Assembly: GCA_020746105.1 (NCBI GenBank)
Contig: CM036629.1
Location: 5,548,501 to 5,612,500, forward strand
DNA: 64,000 bases
Direction of reading: 5' to 3'
Origin: Trogon surrucura
Taxonomy: Eukaryota; Chordata; Aves; Trogoniformes; Trogonidae
Shown in pieces: positions 12,001-24,500 of the stretch. Both the position numbers and the translations under genes were made by a program. How positions within the stretch are numbered: the first letter of the stretch is position 1; each line of letters opens with the position of its first letter. The notes beneath the pieces are model-generated. The model was not told where the DNA came from and ran no database searches. It was given only the letters and a program-made list of their open reading frames with translations.

Positions 12001-15000
12001 AATATAGTATTAAATTGAAATGACATTTATTGGAGAAGCCCTCAGAAACAGCTTCCAAAATCACAACGTTTGGAAGAGCAACAGCCAGTCAAGAGTAGGT
12101 GTGTGCTCTGTACGACGTATGGAGGTGCAAGGCTGTTGTGCTGGTCACCCTCCTCACCCTTGCACTCCACACTGAGCAGAGACCCGCGGCAAGAACCGTG
12201 TTTCGGCACAGCGTGCACATCTCTAGCCTTCTCCTCACATGGTAGCGACAGTGAGTGATTGCTCCTCCTGCCCTGTGCCCTGGGCTTGGGACTAACCAAT
12301 CTGACAGGTTAAGAGGCACATTCCCCCTTACTCTGGAACTGCCCCGTTCTCTGCAAAACACAGCAAGCAGCAGTGGGGCTGTAAGGCACACTGAAGTCTT
12401 CAGCCATGTATGAGCTGGGCAAGAATGCAGTGAGAGTGCGTGGACCTGGCGGGGCAGAGCATAGGGTCAGACTTGGAGTAGTTGCTGATTTAGTGTTAAT
12501 CTTGTAATTAAGAATTACAAGATACAGAATAGAGGCAGTTTGCACATTTTTCAAAGTAAGATATATTTACAGATGCAACATATGCATATAGAAAGACATT
12601 ATTTATTTCATTAAGGACATCCATTGTCATCCTGAAGTATTGAACATTTAATGCAAACCACTAAAGGAGGTTATGAAAAGGAACATTTAATCCTACCATA
12701 GAAGCATTTCTTAGCATCCACTATTTTAAGCGTTACAAAGGGTCAAGAGAAGAGTTCAGAATCAGCTGTATGCTTAGAATTTTTTTGGCAGGACGAAGTT
12801 GACTGAACACTTTAGCTAAGCAAGGAAGATGGGGGGGGTCAACATGAAAAATTGGAAATGACATATCCGGGCAGCCTTAATGAGACACATGCAGGCATGG
12901 GTCAATTCTCTGGATGACATACCAAGCTGAGAATTGCATGGATCCAAACCCCAGTGTGTGTGTATTGGTTGCAAGTGTGGAGCGTTAGATCAAGTTTAAC
13001 TGCTGTTTAACAACTTGTGGAACATTAAAGAACAAGGCAGCCATCCATGTTATTCTGTAAGTCTGGAAGGGATGAAGTTAGTGCCTCACATTAGTGTAGT
13101 CATTTATAAACAATCTGAATGCTTATGTGAATGTGTGTTTTTATGTGTGTATGCACACATGCCCAAGGTTACGTAGTCATCTTCCTAGAGTATCTGCAAG
13201 AGTTATTCAATAACATTGTTTATTAGATCATTTCTTCCCTTTCATTAACATATTTTTCTATATGACATGGCACAACACTAACACATAAAAAAACCCTGAG
13301 AGCATAAAAAATGCAAAGAACCATATAAATTAACAGAAGAAGAAGACGTAATGCTTCGCTTAATTTACTCACACATCCTTTCACACTTTGAAGAAAATAG
13401 ACAAAGGATGGTGAGAACAGAAATATAAACTCTTAGAGGCTGCAATTGTAGTTAATACCCACAAATTTCAGTGCCTAGTAAAATGCTATAGGCTACTACA
13501 TTTTTTGTCATCGGTGGATTTTACGGACCGTTTTAATGATGTGCAAGCCTTTTACTATTAATAAGCAATTACCAGCCTGTTAAGGAAGTTGCACAATGCT
13601 GCGGACTTTGATAATTTACTTATTTTGTAGGCAAATGTATTGTCAGCCATTAGATATAGTTCCTAGAGAGATTCCTTTGGAGATGTCTATAGACCAGTAC
13701 TCGGAACACTGAAATTCACCCCACTATTGATTGAGATTAAAACCCAAACAAACTTTCTCAGGGATCGAAAGGTGCATCTGCTATTTGAAAGGCATAGTTT
13801 AGTGCTCCATAAATTCAAACAGCATCATTCATGTGATCTTTGGAATCAATATTTGAGTGAGCAATTGTCACATCTGCCACTGCTGCACTGAGTAATTGAA
13901 AGTCATTAGTTTTAAGGGGTTCCACTGGCAACGTAGAGTCAATGTGCATTGATATGTTTTCTCTAATCAATAATGTGGGCAATAGTCAATCTTCTTAGCT
14001 GATAAGCACATCTGCAAGTTAAAATAGGATTATTTACTATTAGTTTTAGTATATAAAATATCACCTCTCATGGAAGGTAGGCCCGTATCCAGAGAAGGAT
14101 AATGCTAAACGCATTAGGAAGAAAGACAGGTTCAGTTGACGTATCTGTTATTTTTTTTCGCTCAGGATAAATTTTGCAGGGCACTAGCACATCTTCCCTG
14201 ACAGACTATAAGCAATAAAACAATTACTAGAGAGAGTGGCTCTTGTGTAATTCAAAAAAAAAAAAAAAAATAGGAGCAGATGAGAAAAGCAGCAGGAAAC
14301 CCCATGTGGGGAAAAATGCCTTGTGTTGTTGATACACTGAAGTGTTTCCTTCATGCTCTTGTGGAGATGCATTTAATTTGGGAACAGTCTCCCAAAAATG
14401 GCTAAAACCCCTCTGCAGTCCATCTGTGTGCAATCCTGGAGCAGCTTTGCCCAGGGGCAGGACGGCCAGGCTCTGCTGTGGGCATCAGCGGGGCTCTGGG
14501 GCTGCAGAGCTCAAAGAGCCTTCCCAGCCGAGTGGCAGCTTGTGGGGGGGCTCTTGGTGGTTTGCTCCACCCCGCAGTCAGATGTAGAAATACCTCCAGT
14601 TGTTCTTGGCAGTTCCATGTGTTCCTTGGCTGAAGTGGCAAGTCTCTGTTTTGCTTCTGATTCCTCCTCCTGCTAGCCTGCCCGGGCTTCACTGGTTGTC
14701 TTTGATCCCTCCTGCAAATCCTGCTTGTCGTACATGTGCCAGGGCTTCCTGACCCTTCGCTTGGCTTCTCATCGCGCTTTCTACTTACCCTTCAGCTCGC
14801 TAGTTTTGGGTTTCTTGGCCCAAAGTGAGATCATGTCTTCCTGTTTAAACCTTTGGCTGAGCCAGACTCTTTTTTTTGTCTCCTCTGGTTTTGGGCAGAG
14901 ATAGGTCTCCATGTGTGCCTGCGCCTGCTCCCAAACCCGTCTCTAGCCTGGCTCTGACACGCAGGTTCTGGCTGCCCGTGTCCTGCTTGCCCGTCTTCAG

Positions 15001-15880
15001 CATTCGGTAAGATCAGTGGTTTTATGTGTGGGGATCATTTTGAGTTTGTTGTGAAACCTGGGCATATAACGTAGTACATCTGTGCAGATGTGATTATGTC
15101 TGTGCTTTTGGCTTAAATAGTCCCCACGTACAAAACACGGCTTAGGCGTTCCTAACGCTGCTAATACTGCAGCAGTCACCGGTTACAAATGCATATGTCT
15201 CTTGTAAATAGGGGTCAGGTGTAGTTTAAAGTCAGTCAGTTCACTTTAGGGAAAATATTTCCATGAATCTTCTTAACTGAACAATTATTTTTTATATTGC
15301 TTTGTATTCTAAAACACTATATAATACTCTGTAACAATAGTTATAGAATATTATTCTATAACTCCTCCACTGTTGCACGCACGTGCCCACATTTTGGGTA
15401 GATCCTATGATACCGTGAGCAAGAAAAGCACCCCAGAAAGCAGGGAATCCATCAATCTCGACAGCATCCCCCTCACATCCTGCAGTGAGGTTCTGCGTGG
15501 AGGATTTATCACCCAGCAGAGTGAAAGTCCTCTGCTGTAACCATAAAACTTAATCACTGTTTCAAGTGAGACAGAAGTGCTGATGTTTCCCACAAATGAC
15601 TGTTGGTATCCATCTCCGTGAGCGTGACTGGAAGTGGAGAAGGAGCTGGCTCTTGGGAAGGCCCTTCTGGTGCGGTGGCAGCGCAGGTTGTCCTTGGCTG
15701 CCACCAGATGACAAAGACTTCTCAGTAGGGTGCTCTGGCTTCCACACACACTCAGGACAAAGGTGGGTTTTCTTAAAGTGAAGCCTGCTTGGCTGCGTCC
15801 CTTTGTCGTCCACTGGTTTTGATGCTCTGAGGAGCTGGGTTTGTTACAGATCTTAAGCTAATGCCTGCAGAAGTGTGTGG
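9053..15880. other. Non-coding sequence with possible conserved blocks
   Basis: No coding exon or mobile element recognised. A 17-base A run lies at 14,254-14,270. The stretch about 13,540-14,060 is unique, AT-rich and full of homeodomain-type cores, so it may be a conserved non-coding element; this cannot be tested without an alignment. 14,430-15,000 is locally richer in G+C, which explains the overlapping open frames on both strands there. Confidence 0.5.
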
Positions 15881-15889
15881 TTTTGGTGC

Positions 15890-15954
15890 TGGAAGCCTTA
15901 ATCTTGATCCTTATGTGTCCTTTCCAGCTTGAGATATTCTATGATTCTATGATT
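15890..15954 (+). mobile_element. CR1 LINE 3' tail fragment
   Basis: The end of this stretch reads TCCTTTCCAGCTTGAGAT followed by two ATTCTATG octamers (15,936-15,951), the hallmark 3' end of avian CR1 elements. Similarity fades within about 60 bases upstream, so this is a severely 5'-truncated copy in plus orientation with diverged sequence. No coding part remains. Confidence 0.8.
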
Positions 15955-18900
15955 TCTGGCATTGACCAAGATGGCAACTGTAGCAGGGGACTGCCAACAG
16001 GGCTGTGTGTTCAGTGCATCGTGGAGCAGGAGGGTGGCAGCAATCAGAAGTGGTGACCTGCCGTGTATAACACCACATAAGTGAAAAAGAACAGTGACTG
16101 TGGCTGAAATGAATTGTCCGTAAGCTGAGGGTTTGATGTGCCAAATTTTGAAGGTATAAGCTAGAGGAATAACATGTTCCCTATAGACACAAATTAAGCT
16201 ATTTTACTCTAGCTCTGTGTCATTGTTGGTTTTGTTTTCTACTTGAGCAAGAGACTGTTCTGACTCAGACTTTAATTTGCGAATGTGTTTCCAAAATTCC
16301 CCTGGTGAACATAGCATAGTGCATACAGATAGATTCTTACTGTGAAGCAGAGTGCCAACATGTCACCCAGATCCTTGCGCTTAGGCTTTACATCTCATTT
16401 GTAGATGTTCACTTTCCCAAGATGGATTTCGTTAAATGGAATAACTTCATAGTCCAGCCCAACAATTCTGGCATTACATATATCTAAAAATTTCACATGT
16501 ATGCTGAGTACAGTGGTTCTGGAGAATGGCGTTTGGATTGGATTTAAGTTTAGTAGTATGAAACAATAACTTAGAGCTTAAAAATCCTGAAAGTAAAGAA
16601 AAATGTAGTACTTTGAACTTTAATTATGTTACATAAAAATAAAATGCCTGTGCTAAGTTACATTCATGAATTACATTTATTGGATTTACCAGTAGGAGCT
16701 AGAATCATACGGCCAACTTCAGAGGTGATTTACAGCCCTGGTGGATTAACTGCAGTGGTTTAAAGAACTGTCACTCCAGTTGTCCCACCCACACCTCCTC
16801 ACGTATCCACGTATCGTCAGAGGTGGTTTAAAGTAGCACCCTGGGCAATAAACTGTGGCATTTCAAGCATAACTACATCCCATTTGGCTGACATTAACCT
16901 CTGGCAGAAGAATGAGGTGAAGACCTAGAAAACTAATGTTTTAAACTGCCACTCCTAAATCTACTAGAGCTGGACTTGCAGAGCTCTTTTATCTTCTTCT
17001 GGCCGTAGGACTGCGTCTGGGCTCACGTAGGATGAGAGCTTGAGTGTGCAGATGCTCAGGCCTTTGCAGATCAGACTCAGGGTGGAGAGATATGGGAGGT
17101 ATGTTAAGAGCCAGGAATTTTGAGGGCGAAATGTGCAGTAGATTTCAGAATCGAATAATACCAATTTTTACCTGACTGCAGTGCTTTTGAAGTCTGATAT
17201 TGGGTGTGTGTATTTTTATTCACTATAAAACGCTTCAGAACTAAGTGGAGAATTTTGTGCAAAGGCAGTTGTACGTATTTGAAAGTGAGGTCATAATTAC
17301 CCATACTTATTCATATTGTAAAAAGTAGTTAATGCTTGATCAAGGCAAATATTTGAGCTTGTCACTCTATGAAAATATTTCTTTTATGTCAGCATAAACT
17401 GATAGAAAAATATCTTACTGAGAAAAAAGAAAAATTCTTTCCAGAGATTGGTGATACTATGAATTATCATGCTCAGGATATCACTTCTGTGAACTAAGAG
17501 ATAAGCAACTTTAGAAATCTCACAGTTAAAAATAACTAAAAAAATTGATGGTTTATTGTGAAAACCACTTTTGTGTGTTGTTAGAATTAGACCAGTTTCT
17601 TCTAGCTTTGGCTTGACAGTACTACAGCTTTCACATTTTTGTCATGAGTGATGAAATACTGATGTCTGTAGAAGCTTACCCTTTAAATAAAAATCTTACC
17701 TTTTACTTCAGGAAACCGATGTACGACTGGATAAAAAAGCTTTAAATATGACTGGTGTTTATACAAATATCTAGAGCCATGCACCAACACTAGGCCAGTC
17801 CTATATCTTTTTGGTAATTCACCAATTCACATCCTAATGCTGTTATTAGGCGAACCAGACCAAGATGCGATCACTCATTTCTGATGGTTATGTCCAGGTG
17901 CTGTGATCGAGCCGTACTTAATAGCTGGAGAAACTGAACACGGTGGTGAGTTGGGAATCTAATTGCAGGCTGTGCTCTGTAGTCAGGGTGAAGGAGGGGA
18001 AAGTGGAGATGCAAATGCCCACAGCAACCAAACCAGGTGAGCGTGAGATCAAAGTCCACGTGGAGACGAAGAAATGGAGATGCCTGTGAAATACCCAACC
18101 AATGTGAATGGCAAGAGCAGAACGAGAAGCAAGGCCAAAGAGAGACACCCCTAAAATTTCTAAGTTCATCTCATGATTTAAGGGGCCTGATTTGTGATTC
18201 TTACAGTGTAAGGCAATGCTGTACTTAAGGGACTAGTTACATTGTCCGGTATGTGTACGTTTTCTTAGGGGATGACACTGGGCATTGCACACTAGATTAT
18301 TTCTACAGTAGCTGGAATGGCTCCCCATGCAGGAACTATTCTCTTAGAATAATGTCCCTCCTTTGTACTTGCCTTAGACTGCTTTTGAAACAGCCAGACG
18401 TTTCTTGTGCCTAAACATTTTTGTCACTGCTTGTTTTCGGTATGGTACAGCATGTCTGGAGGATTGATGTTTATCTTCTGATTGTCCATTATCAATTTTA
18501 CATCTGAATGACACGTGCACAGCAATTCGTCTCTGTGTATGGCAGCAGATTGTGAAGAAGGATTATAAAGTATTGCACTGTCGAACATGGAAAAACCTAT
18601 TCTACTGTTTAGGTGAAATTATTTGATTAGCTCAGGAAACTAATAGTTCATAAATAACTGAAGTCTAAACTCAACCCTTCAATCGGATAAGGTTCAACAT
18701 CATAAGAGATTGTATATGCTTCAGTTTTGTTGCTGAGGGCTTGAAAATATACTGTGTAGATATCAAAGAGCTGTCAAGCAAGATTTCTAGCAGGCTGAGT
18801 GCATTGAGAGAAGAGTTAGTTAAAGTCTAAGCATGAGTGATAGTGTTTGCATAGTAAAGCAGTGATTATAGCACTGCTGGACTGTGAGGGTATGACTAAT

Positions 18901-20150
18901 GTTATACTGAGCTGGTAATGCTTATGAAGCTTGAAAAGATGTACAACACAAATTATTTTTCTCTCTTGAAAATGACATTTGAATCTGCCCAGAGAAACTG
19001 AATTGGTTCCCCCATGAAGCCCCGCAGGGAAAAAACACATGCAAAGGCAGACTGGAGGAAAGTACGGTTGTTTGCAAACATCCTACTCCTCAGCTTGGCT
19101 TTCAGTGCGTATGGAAGTTGTGTGGACATTCAGCTGCTGAAGGTCCTACTTGTTGGCTCTTCAAGGTATCCACCTGGCATTTTTGATCTGAACTGCATGG
19201 AGAAGTTTCTTGTCATTTACCAGTGCTCCTCAAGTACGGGTGTGCCTTTAAAGTGATGGCTACTTGATGCACAATCAATGTGCCTTGGTTAAAAAATTCA
19301 GTGTCATTTAAGAGAGTAACTCCTAGTGAAGGTGAGTGAAACTTGGGGTTCTCATCCTCTTGGAAAGGTGGGAAGAATCTTTCCCGTGGACTCGCTGCAT
19401 TATTGTGCAATCTGCAAGCTAAGGCAGGGGCTGGGTCGTGTGCACTGGACCCCTGACTTTCTGAATAGTCTTGGCACAGATACCTGGCCGGGGAAAGGGA
19501 AGTTTTTAGAAAAAATGTGAGTAGTTTATAGTTTCGATAGAGATTAGATAGTAATTTTCAGGTGAAAATGATGAGTTGAATGTGCCTTCCCAGTAAGCCT
19601 CCTATTGAGGAATGGATTTTTTCCTGCCTCTCCGTGTTATTTATAGATTGAGATTGCTACCAGTACTGAAAAGTAACTTCCTTTTGAAGAATGGTAAGTC
19701 TTAAAATGATAATGATGCGTCAAAAGCATTGTGTTTGTATTACGTTCTTCATCAACAAATTTGAGATCATCAGGTGAAAGGTAAATTAAAAATACAAAAT
19801 AAAGGGTCGTTTGTTGTCAGTATTTTGGCATCCTTTGATGTGCTACATAGCTTTATAGGAAACTGGTTGTTTGCTTTAAATTTCTTTCTCCACCTGTCCT
19901 GATTTTCAAGGGCTATTTGGGTACTTGGGGTAGTTAGTGAGAACCTGCAATATAAATATGCTCGTTGTGGGGTAGGTATAGCAGAAGATGAGTCTTCTAT
20001 GAAACTCATGTACGGGGAGGGAGAAAGTAGGGAATTGTAAAGCTACACCAACAGAGTGCAAGAAGACTTCTCAAGTGTAGTTAATTTACTCTTGTTCCCC
20101 TAAAGGTAATGGCAGAGGAACTCGTTGTGAGGCTGGCCTAGGTCAAAATT
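15955..20150. other. Non-coding sequence, nothing recognised
   Basis: AT-rich unique sequence on both strands. Short open frames only (at most about 85 codons), none with a recognisable domain or matching exon borders. Confidence 0.55.
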
Positions 20151-20159
20151 CCTACTTGT

Positions 20160-20360
20160 GTGAGGAGTGGGGATGAGGACACCAGCCAGCGAGGCATCCC
20201 TCGCCCCGAACACCGGGGCTGTGCCGGGCAGAGCGTGCAGGGCACCGAGCAAGCGGTGAGGATCAGAGGGTTGCCCGGGTCACCCGTTTTATTCCAGTAC
20301 CTGGCCCCTGCCCTCCTGCAGCAGGAGGTGGGCGAGGAAGCCACAGCCGCATCTTGATTG
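20160..20360. promoter_or_regulatory. Small CpG-dense patch
   Basis: About a dozen CpG dinucleotides fall in roughly 190 bases, against almost none in the kilobases around it, and G+C is clearly raised. Open frames on both strands here are the usual by-product of GC-rich sequence. It could be an orphan CpG island, an enhancer or the promoter of an unseen transcript. No TATA box or recognisable first exon could be assigned. Confidence 0.4.
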
Positions 20361-23300
20361 AGACACCTGCAGCCTCTAAACCAAGGTACCTTTGTGTGGT
20401 GCAGACTGGGCTGACCAAAAGGACCAGGCTGCGAACCCTCCCAAGAATTCTAAACTCCACTTAGACTGGAGATCCGGAGTGTGTCAGTAATTAAAATGAA
20501 GAGATTTCCCTTGGAAGTGGAGATTGTTTTGCTATCTCTTGTGGATTCTCTTTCTTTTATTTCTTTTTGTTATTTTTTTTTTTTTTGTTTTAATGACTGG
20601 TATAAGTGTATTTTAGGAAGGCAGGTCTAGGCACGTTACCTGAAGACTCCAAGACTGTGGGGGGTGGCTGCTGATTTCAGATGTATTTCTTTAATAAATA
20701 TTTGAGTTATAGCAGCACCCTGGGATCTAATCAAGCAGAAGCTCCTGGTGCACTTTTCCTGAAAGGCATGCAAAACTGTGACATGGGAGGTGGGCTGTGT
20801 CCCAGAGACATTTATAACCCAGGCATCATTAGCAAGACTAGAGAAAATGCTATATGCAAAGCACTTATGGAACTGAATTGCCGACTATAATTGTAGGTCT
20901 ATAAAGAAATCACCCAGGTGGTGTCGTTAGAGAAGAGTTTTTAAATGCCTGGTGTATTAAGGCCTTTCTACTTTCCTCAGAGGTGCTGATTTCTTGACTT
21001 CAGATGACTAGTGTGTAAGCCATGACTTCAAACCTTGTAAACAGGAAAGAGAGAATTCTATTTCCCTCATGAATTTTGATTTTGAAATAAAGGTGTGTTT
21101 TAAGTCAAAAATGCCTCTTCAGGACATCACAATATCTGGGAGTTGTAATAGCACAGACAACTTGAGCTGGGTACAGATGTTCTTGGCACGGTGCTGATAC
21201 TGGAGCCTTCATTTTATCATGGAGCTGGAGAGTCAGGGCAGAAACTCCCCAACTATCTGTATCAGAGAATTTATTTCAGATAGAGTTGTAAGTGCTCAGT
21301 AGGGGTCCAGTTTTAGATCGCCTTAAAACCTGACCTTTAAGAGGTGTCGTTTCCAACACCTTTAGTAATTGTGCCTCTGCACAGCTCGATTCCTGCATCT
21401 GTGCAGTCCTGCAGTTTGCGATCATCTAATCTATTTTGATGGGATCTGAAGTTTATTACCATTTGTTTGTGTGGGTGTTTGGTTGTCTGATTTCTGTGTT
21501 TTCTTGGTAAATGCCTGCAATAGTAGATTGCTCTTCCTCACCTCAGAGTATTTTGCCATATGCTCAAAACCTGGTTATCTGCATTTGAGTAATAATTGTT
21601 CCTTAACCATTCTGAAAACAGAGATGTTATAAAGACAGATCTATTATTGAGGATACACACACACACACATTTCCCCCCCTGCACTTGATTTATCTTTGTA
21701 TTGTTCTTCTATAATTTGAAAATTCTCTTTGAAGGTGTATTTTGGGATTGATTATCGTATTTTTTTCCTTACAATTTCCTCAGCTCTTAATTAAAAATGC
21801 TAGATGATAGTAAATAAAAAGGAAAATCAACTGTTTTAAAAGGAAAATGAACTATTTAAAACTCATTAGTACACATTCAATTATGTATTTTGGATTATGG
21901 GTAAAGAATAAAAATATTTATTCAGAGCAAAAGTACTTCAATTAAAGGAAACTTTAAATTTTATTTTTCAGTGTCTCAGAAGTATGCACCATTTTCACTT
22001 TTATTTTCCTTCATGCCAAACATATGTAATGCAGTCTCTTCTGGAGTTAGAGGAATTCATTCCTGCTGCCCCTTGTTTACTTCCAGATATATCAGCGTAC
22101 AATAGAGCCTTTCCTCCACACTACACTTTGTGTGCCAAAAATAATGTCTACTTGAAAACACAAGTGTCTCTAGAAGGATTATTTGTGAAGGAAAAATGAA
22201 ATACTGGTGCCTATTAAAACACATTTATGGGAATGCAACTGATGCCGTAAAACTTAATTTTGTTTTAAAGTTTTTGCCTGGAGCCTCGCTTTTATCTGTT
22301 TTGCTCCTAGATTGTACGTGTAGAAACAGAGGAATGCAGCAAGGATTTACCCCCACCCGGAGTTTCTTTCAAGTCAGGAGTAAAGATGAGAGCATCCTCA
22401 CGATGCCAGAGCCTTTGTGTGGCACGAGAGGGCCGAAGTAGGAGATGCGGGTGCTCATCCTCTCTCTGGCACCTGGAGCATCGAGTGGCGTTAGGGACGT
22501 GGCTTTAGGGCTGTGGTAGAAGGAGAGGAGCAGCTGCAGAGACAAAGCTGGTGCCAGCAGTATGGCTGAGACCTCCCTGGGGAGAAGTCGCCTTCCTCTT
22601 ACCCCCAGCCTTCCGCCGGTGAGATCTCCTCTGCCTCCTCTGGGAAAGAGAGAGAAGTCTGTGAAGGACTCAAAGGGAATGGCAAAAAACCGATTGGCAA
22701 TAATAATCTTCCCCATATGTTGCCCTTGAAACCTTATCTAAACAAACAAACCCTACCCTGAATCTGTATCAAGGAAAATGCGAGTTAGGTAATGCTTTGG
22801 AAGGCCTGCGAGGAACTCTGTTCTGGAGCTCTCTGTGGGTATCACAGCGGGATCAGATGCTGTGTCTCTGTGTCATAACATACTGCCAGTGTCCAGAGAG
22901 GTATTTTTGCCCAGAACCAAGCTGCCAAAGAAATCGGAAGGAGAATACTCATCCAAATGGTGCGACGTTTCGTCATTAATTCATAACAAATCTGCTCAGA
23001 AAATGAGCGCTGTCCCCATTCCGAGGGCCTTGCATCACAAGATTTTTTGACAAGAATCAACTCTCTGGCACACAAACAAAAATTATACTGATGCTCATTT
23101 GCAAAAGTGTATTTTTAAAATAAACAATTATTTTCTCAGGAACAGATAGCAGCAATAGGAAAAGTTGCTGCCCCCCCATACGCACCAAAATGAAATACTC
23201 TAAATAAGAGTAAGTAAGTAAGCGGGAGGCTCTATTCTACTCAACAGATAGAGAATGAATAACTTGATATATAGAGGAATGGACAAGTATCTCAGAAGGT

Positions 23301-23540
23301 GGCTTCTAATCATCCATAAATGCTTTATAACCTGCATAATGCAAGGGCTATCAGGATGGACCTTAATAGCTGCACTTGAAAGCGCGCACGCTTACTGCTG
23401 TTGTACAATGCCAAAACCCATCCGCGTGTTACTCACTGATAGGACAGATGAATGTCAATTAGTTACCCTCTACCTAATCTGATCTGCGCAGGACTTCAGG
23501 TCGTGGTTGCCTGCAAAGAATGATCTGCTCATACCATGCC
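20361..23540. other. Non-coding sequence, nothing recognised
   Basis: A T run near 20,573-20,586 and a short CA run near 21,655-21,669 are the only repeats noted. A GC-richer part near 22,440-22,640 has an open frame of 115 codons on the minus strand without recognisable features; treated as chance. Confidence 0.55.
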
Positions 23541-24500
23541 AGGCTGTGGGACTGGAGCCTTTTTTACCATGCAAATAATTACTATAAATTAATATAACTA
23601 TTACTGTATAGGAAATCACTTTGAACCCAAGCTATGGCATTTTAGAAAGGCCAAATTTGAATAGCATGCATAATCAGTTTGGCCAATTAATTAGTTAATA
23701 CTGATATAAAGGAAGAATGCAAAGGACCTGTTTTCCATTGACACTAAGACCCTTTCATGTCAGTTATTTGGCAGGGAGTTATTGTTCAAAGTTGTTAAAA
23801 ACCACTGCAGACGTGTCTCTGTGTTTTCACAGAGCTGCTATTCACTGACAAGTTAAGCAAATGTTGAAAACATATCTCTAAATACTGGCTTAGGTTTGAA
23901 AATTAGTTTTATGGGCCATATTTATACCTCTTTTGTATTCCCTTTCCATAAGTACAATTGAAACATACAATCAAGATTCCCATGGAAAGCACTTGGACGC
24001 TCAAGTGCTTGTGGGGATGGATTCGTAAATTTGTGTGCTCGAATCCCAGTGCGGAAAGATCGTGCTGCTCGTGTGCTTGAATATGTGCGCGGGTTTCCGT
24101 CTCCTTGCAAATACGGCTGGTAGAATTTTAAGGGTAAGCTTTCAAAAAACACATGCAAATCTTGTCTTTACATTTTCTTTCTCTGAATATAGTATTTGCA
24201 TTTGGCAACTGACTCGAAAGCTGAGCTAAGTATATTACAGAGCTCTCCTGAGCTGTGTGGCATAATAACATATTAGTCAGTTGTTGTAATATTCACAGTC
24301 AAATGAGGGACTTTTAAAAGAGTCTAAGGAATTTCTAAGTAACACTTAAATTTATCAGTCTTTCGTTATTTCCAATTCTGAAAATAAATTAATTACATGG
24401 AGTGTGATAAATGCTGATTTATTTTTGGAATTGTAATGTGTTACAATTCAAGATCAGATTAGGGTCAATTTACACTAAGTCTGCTTTGAAACTATTATAT
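23540..24500. other. AT-rich unique block, possible conserved non-coding element
   Basis: Contains an octamer-type ATGCAAAT at 23,569-23,576 followed by dense TAATTA/TTAATTA cores, GCATGCAT and AATTAATTAG motifs, with no simple repeat or transposon signature. This composition is common in developmental enhancers of vertebrate gene deserts. Conservation is inferred from motif texture only and is unproven. Confidence 0.3.

Noticed and set aside
12042..12420. Overlapping open frames on both strands (up to 100 codons)
   Set aside because: Mutual shadows in a locally GC-richer stretch; no domain or splice support.
15680..15720. CTCF-like motif (GCTGCCACCAGATG)
   Set aside because: Core differs at a key GG position; too weak to report without binding data.
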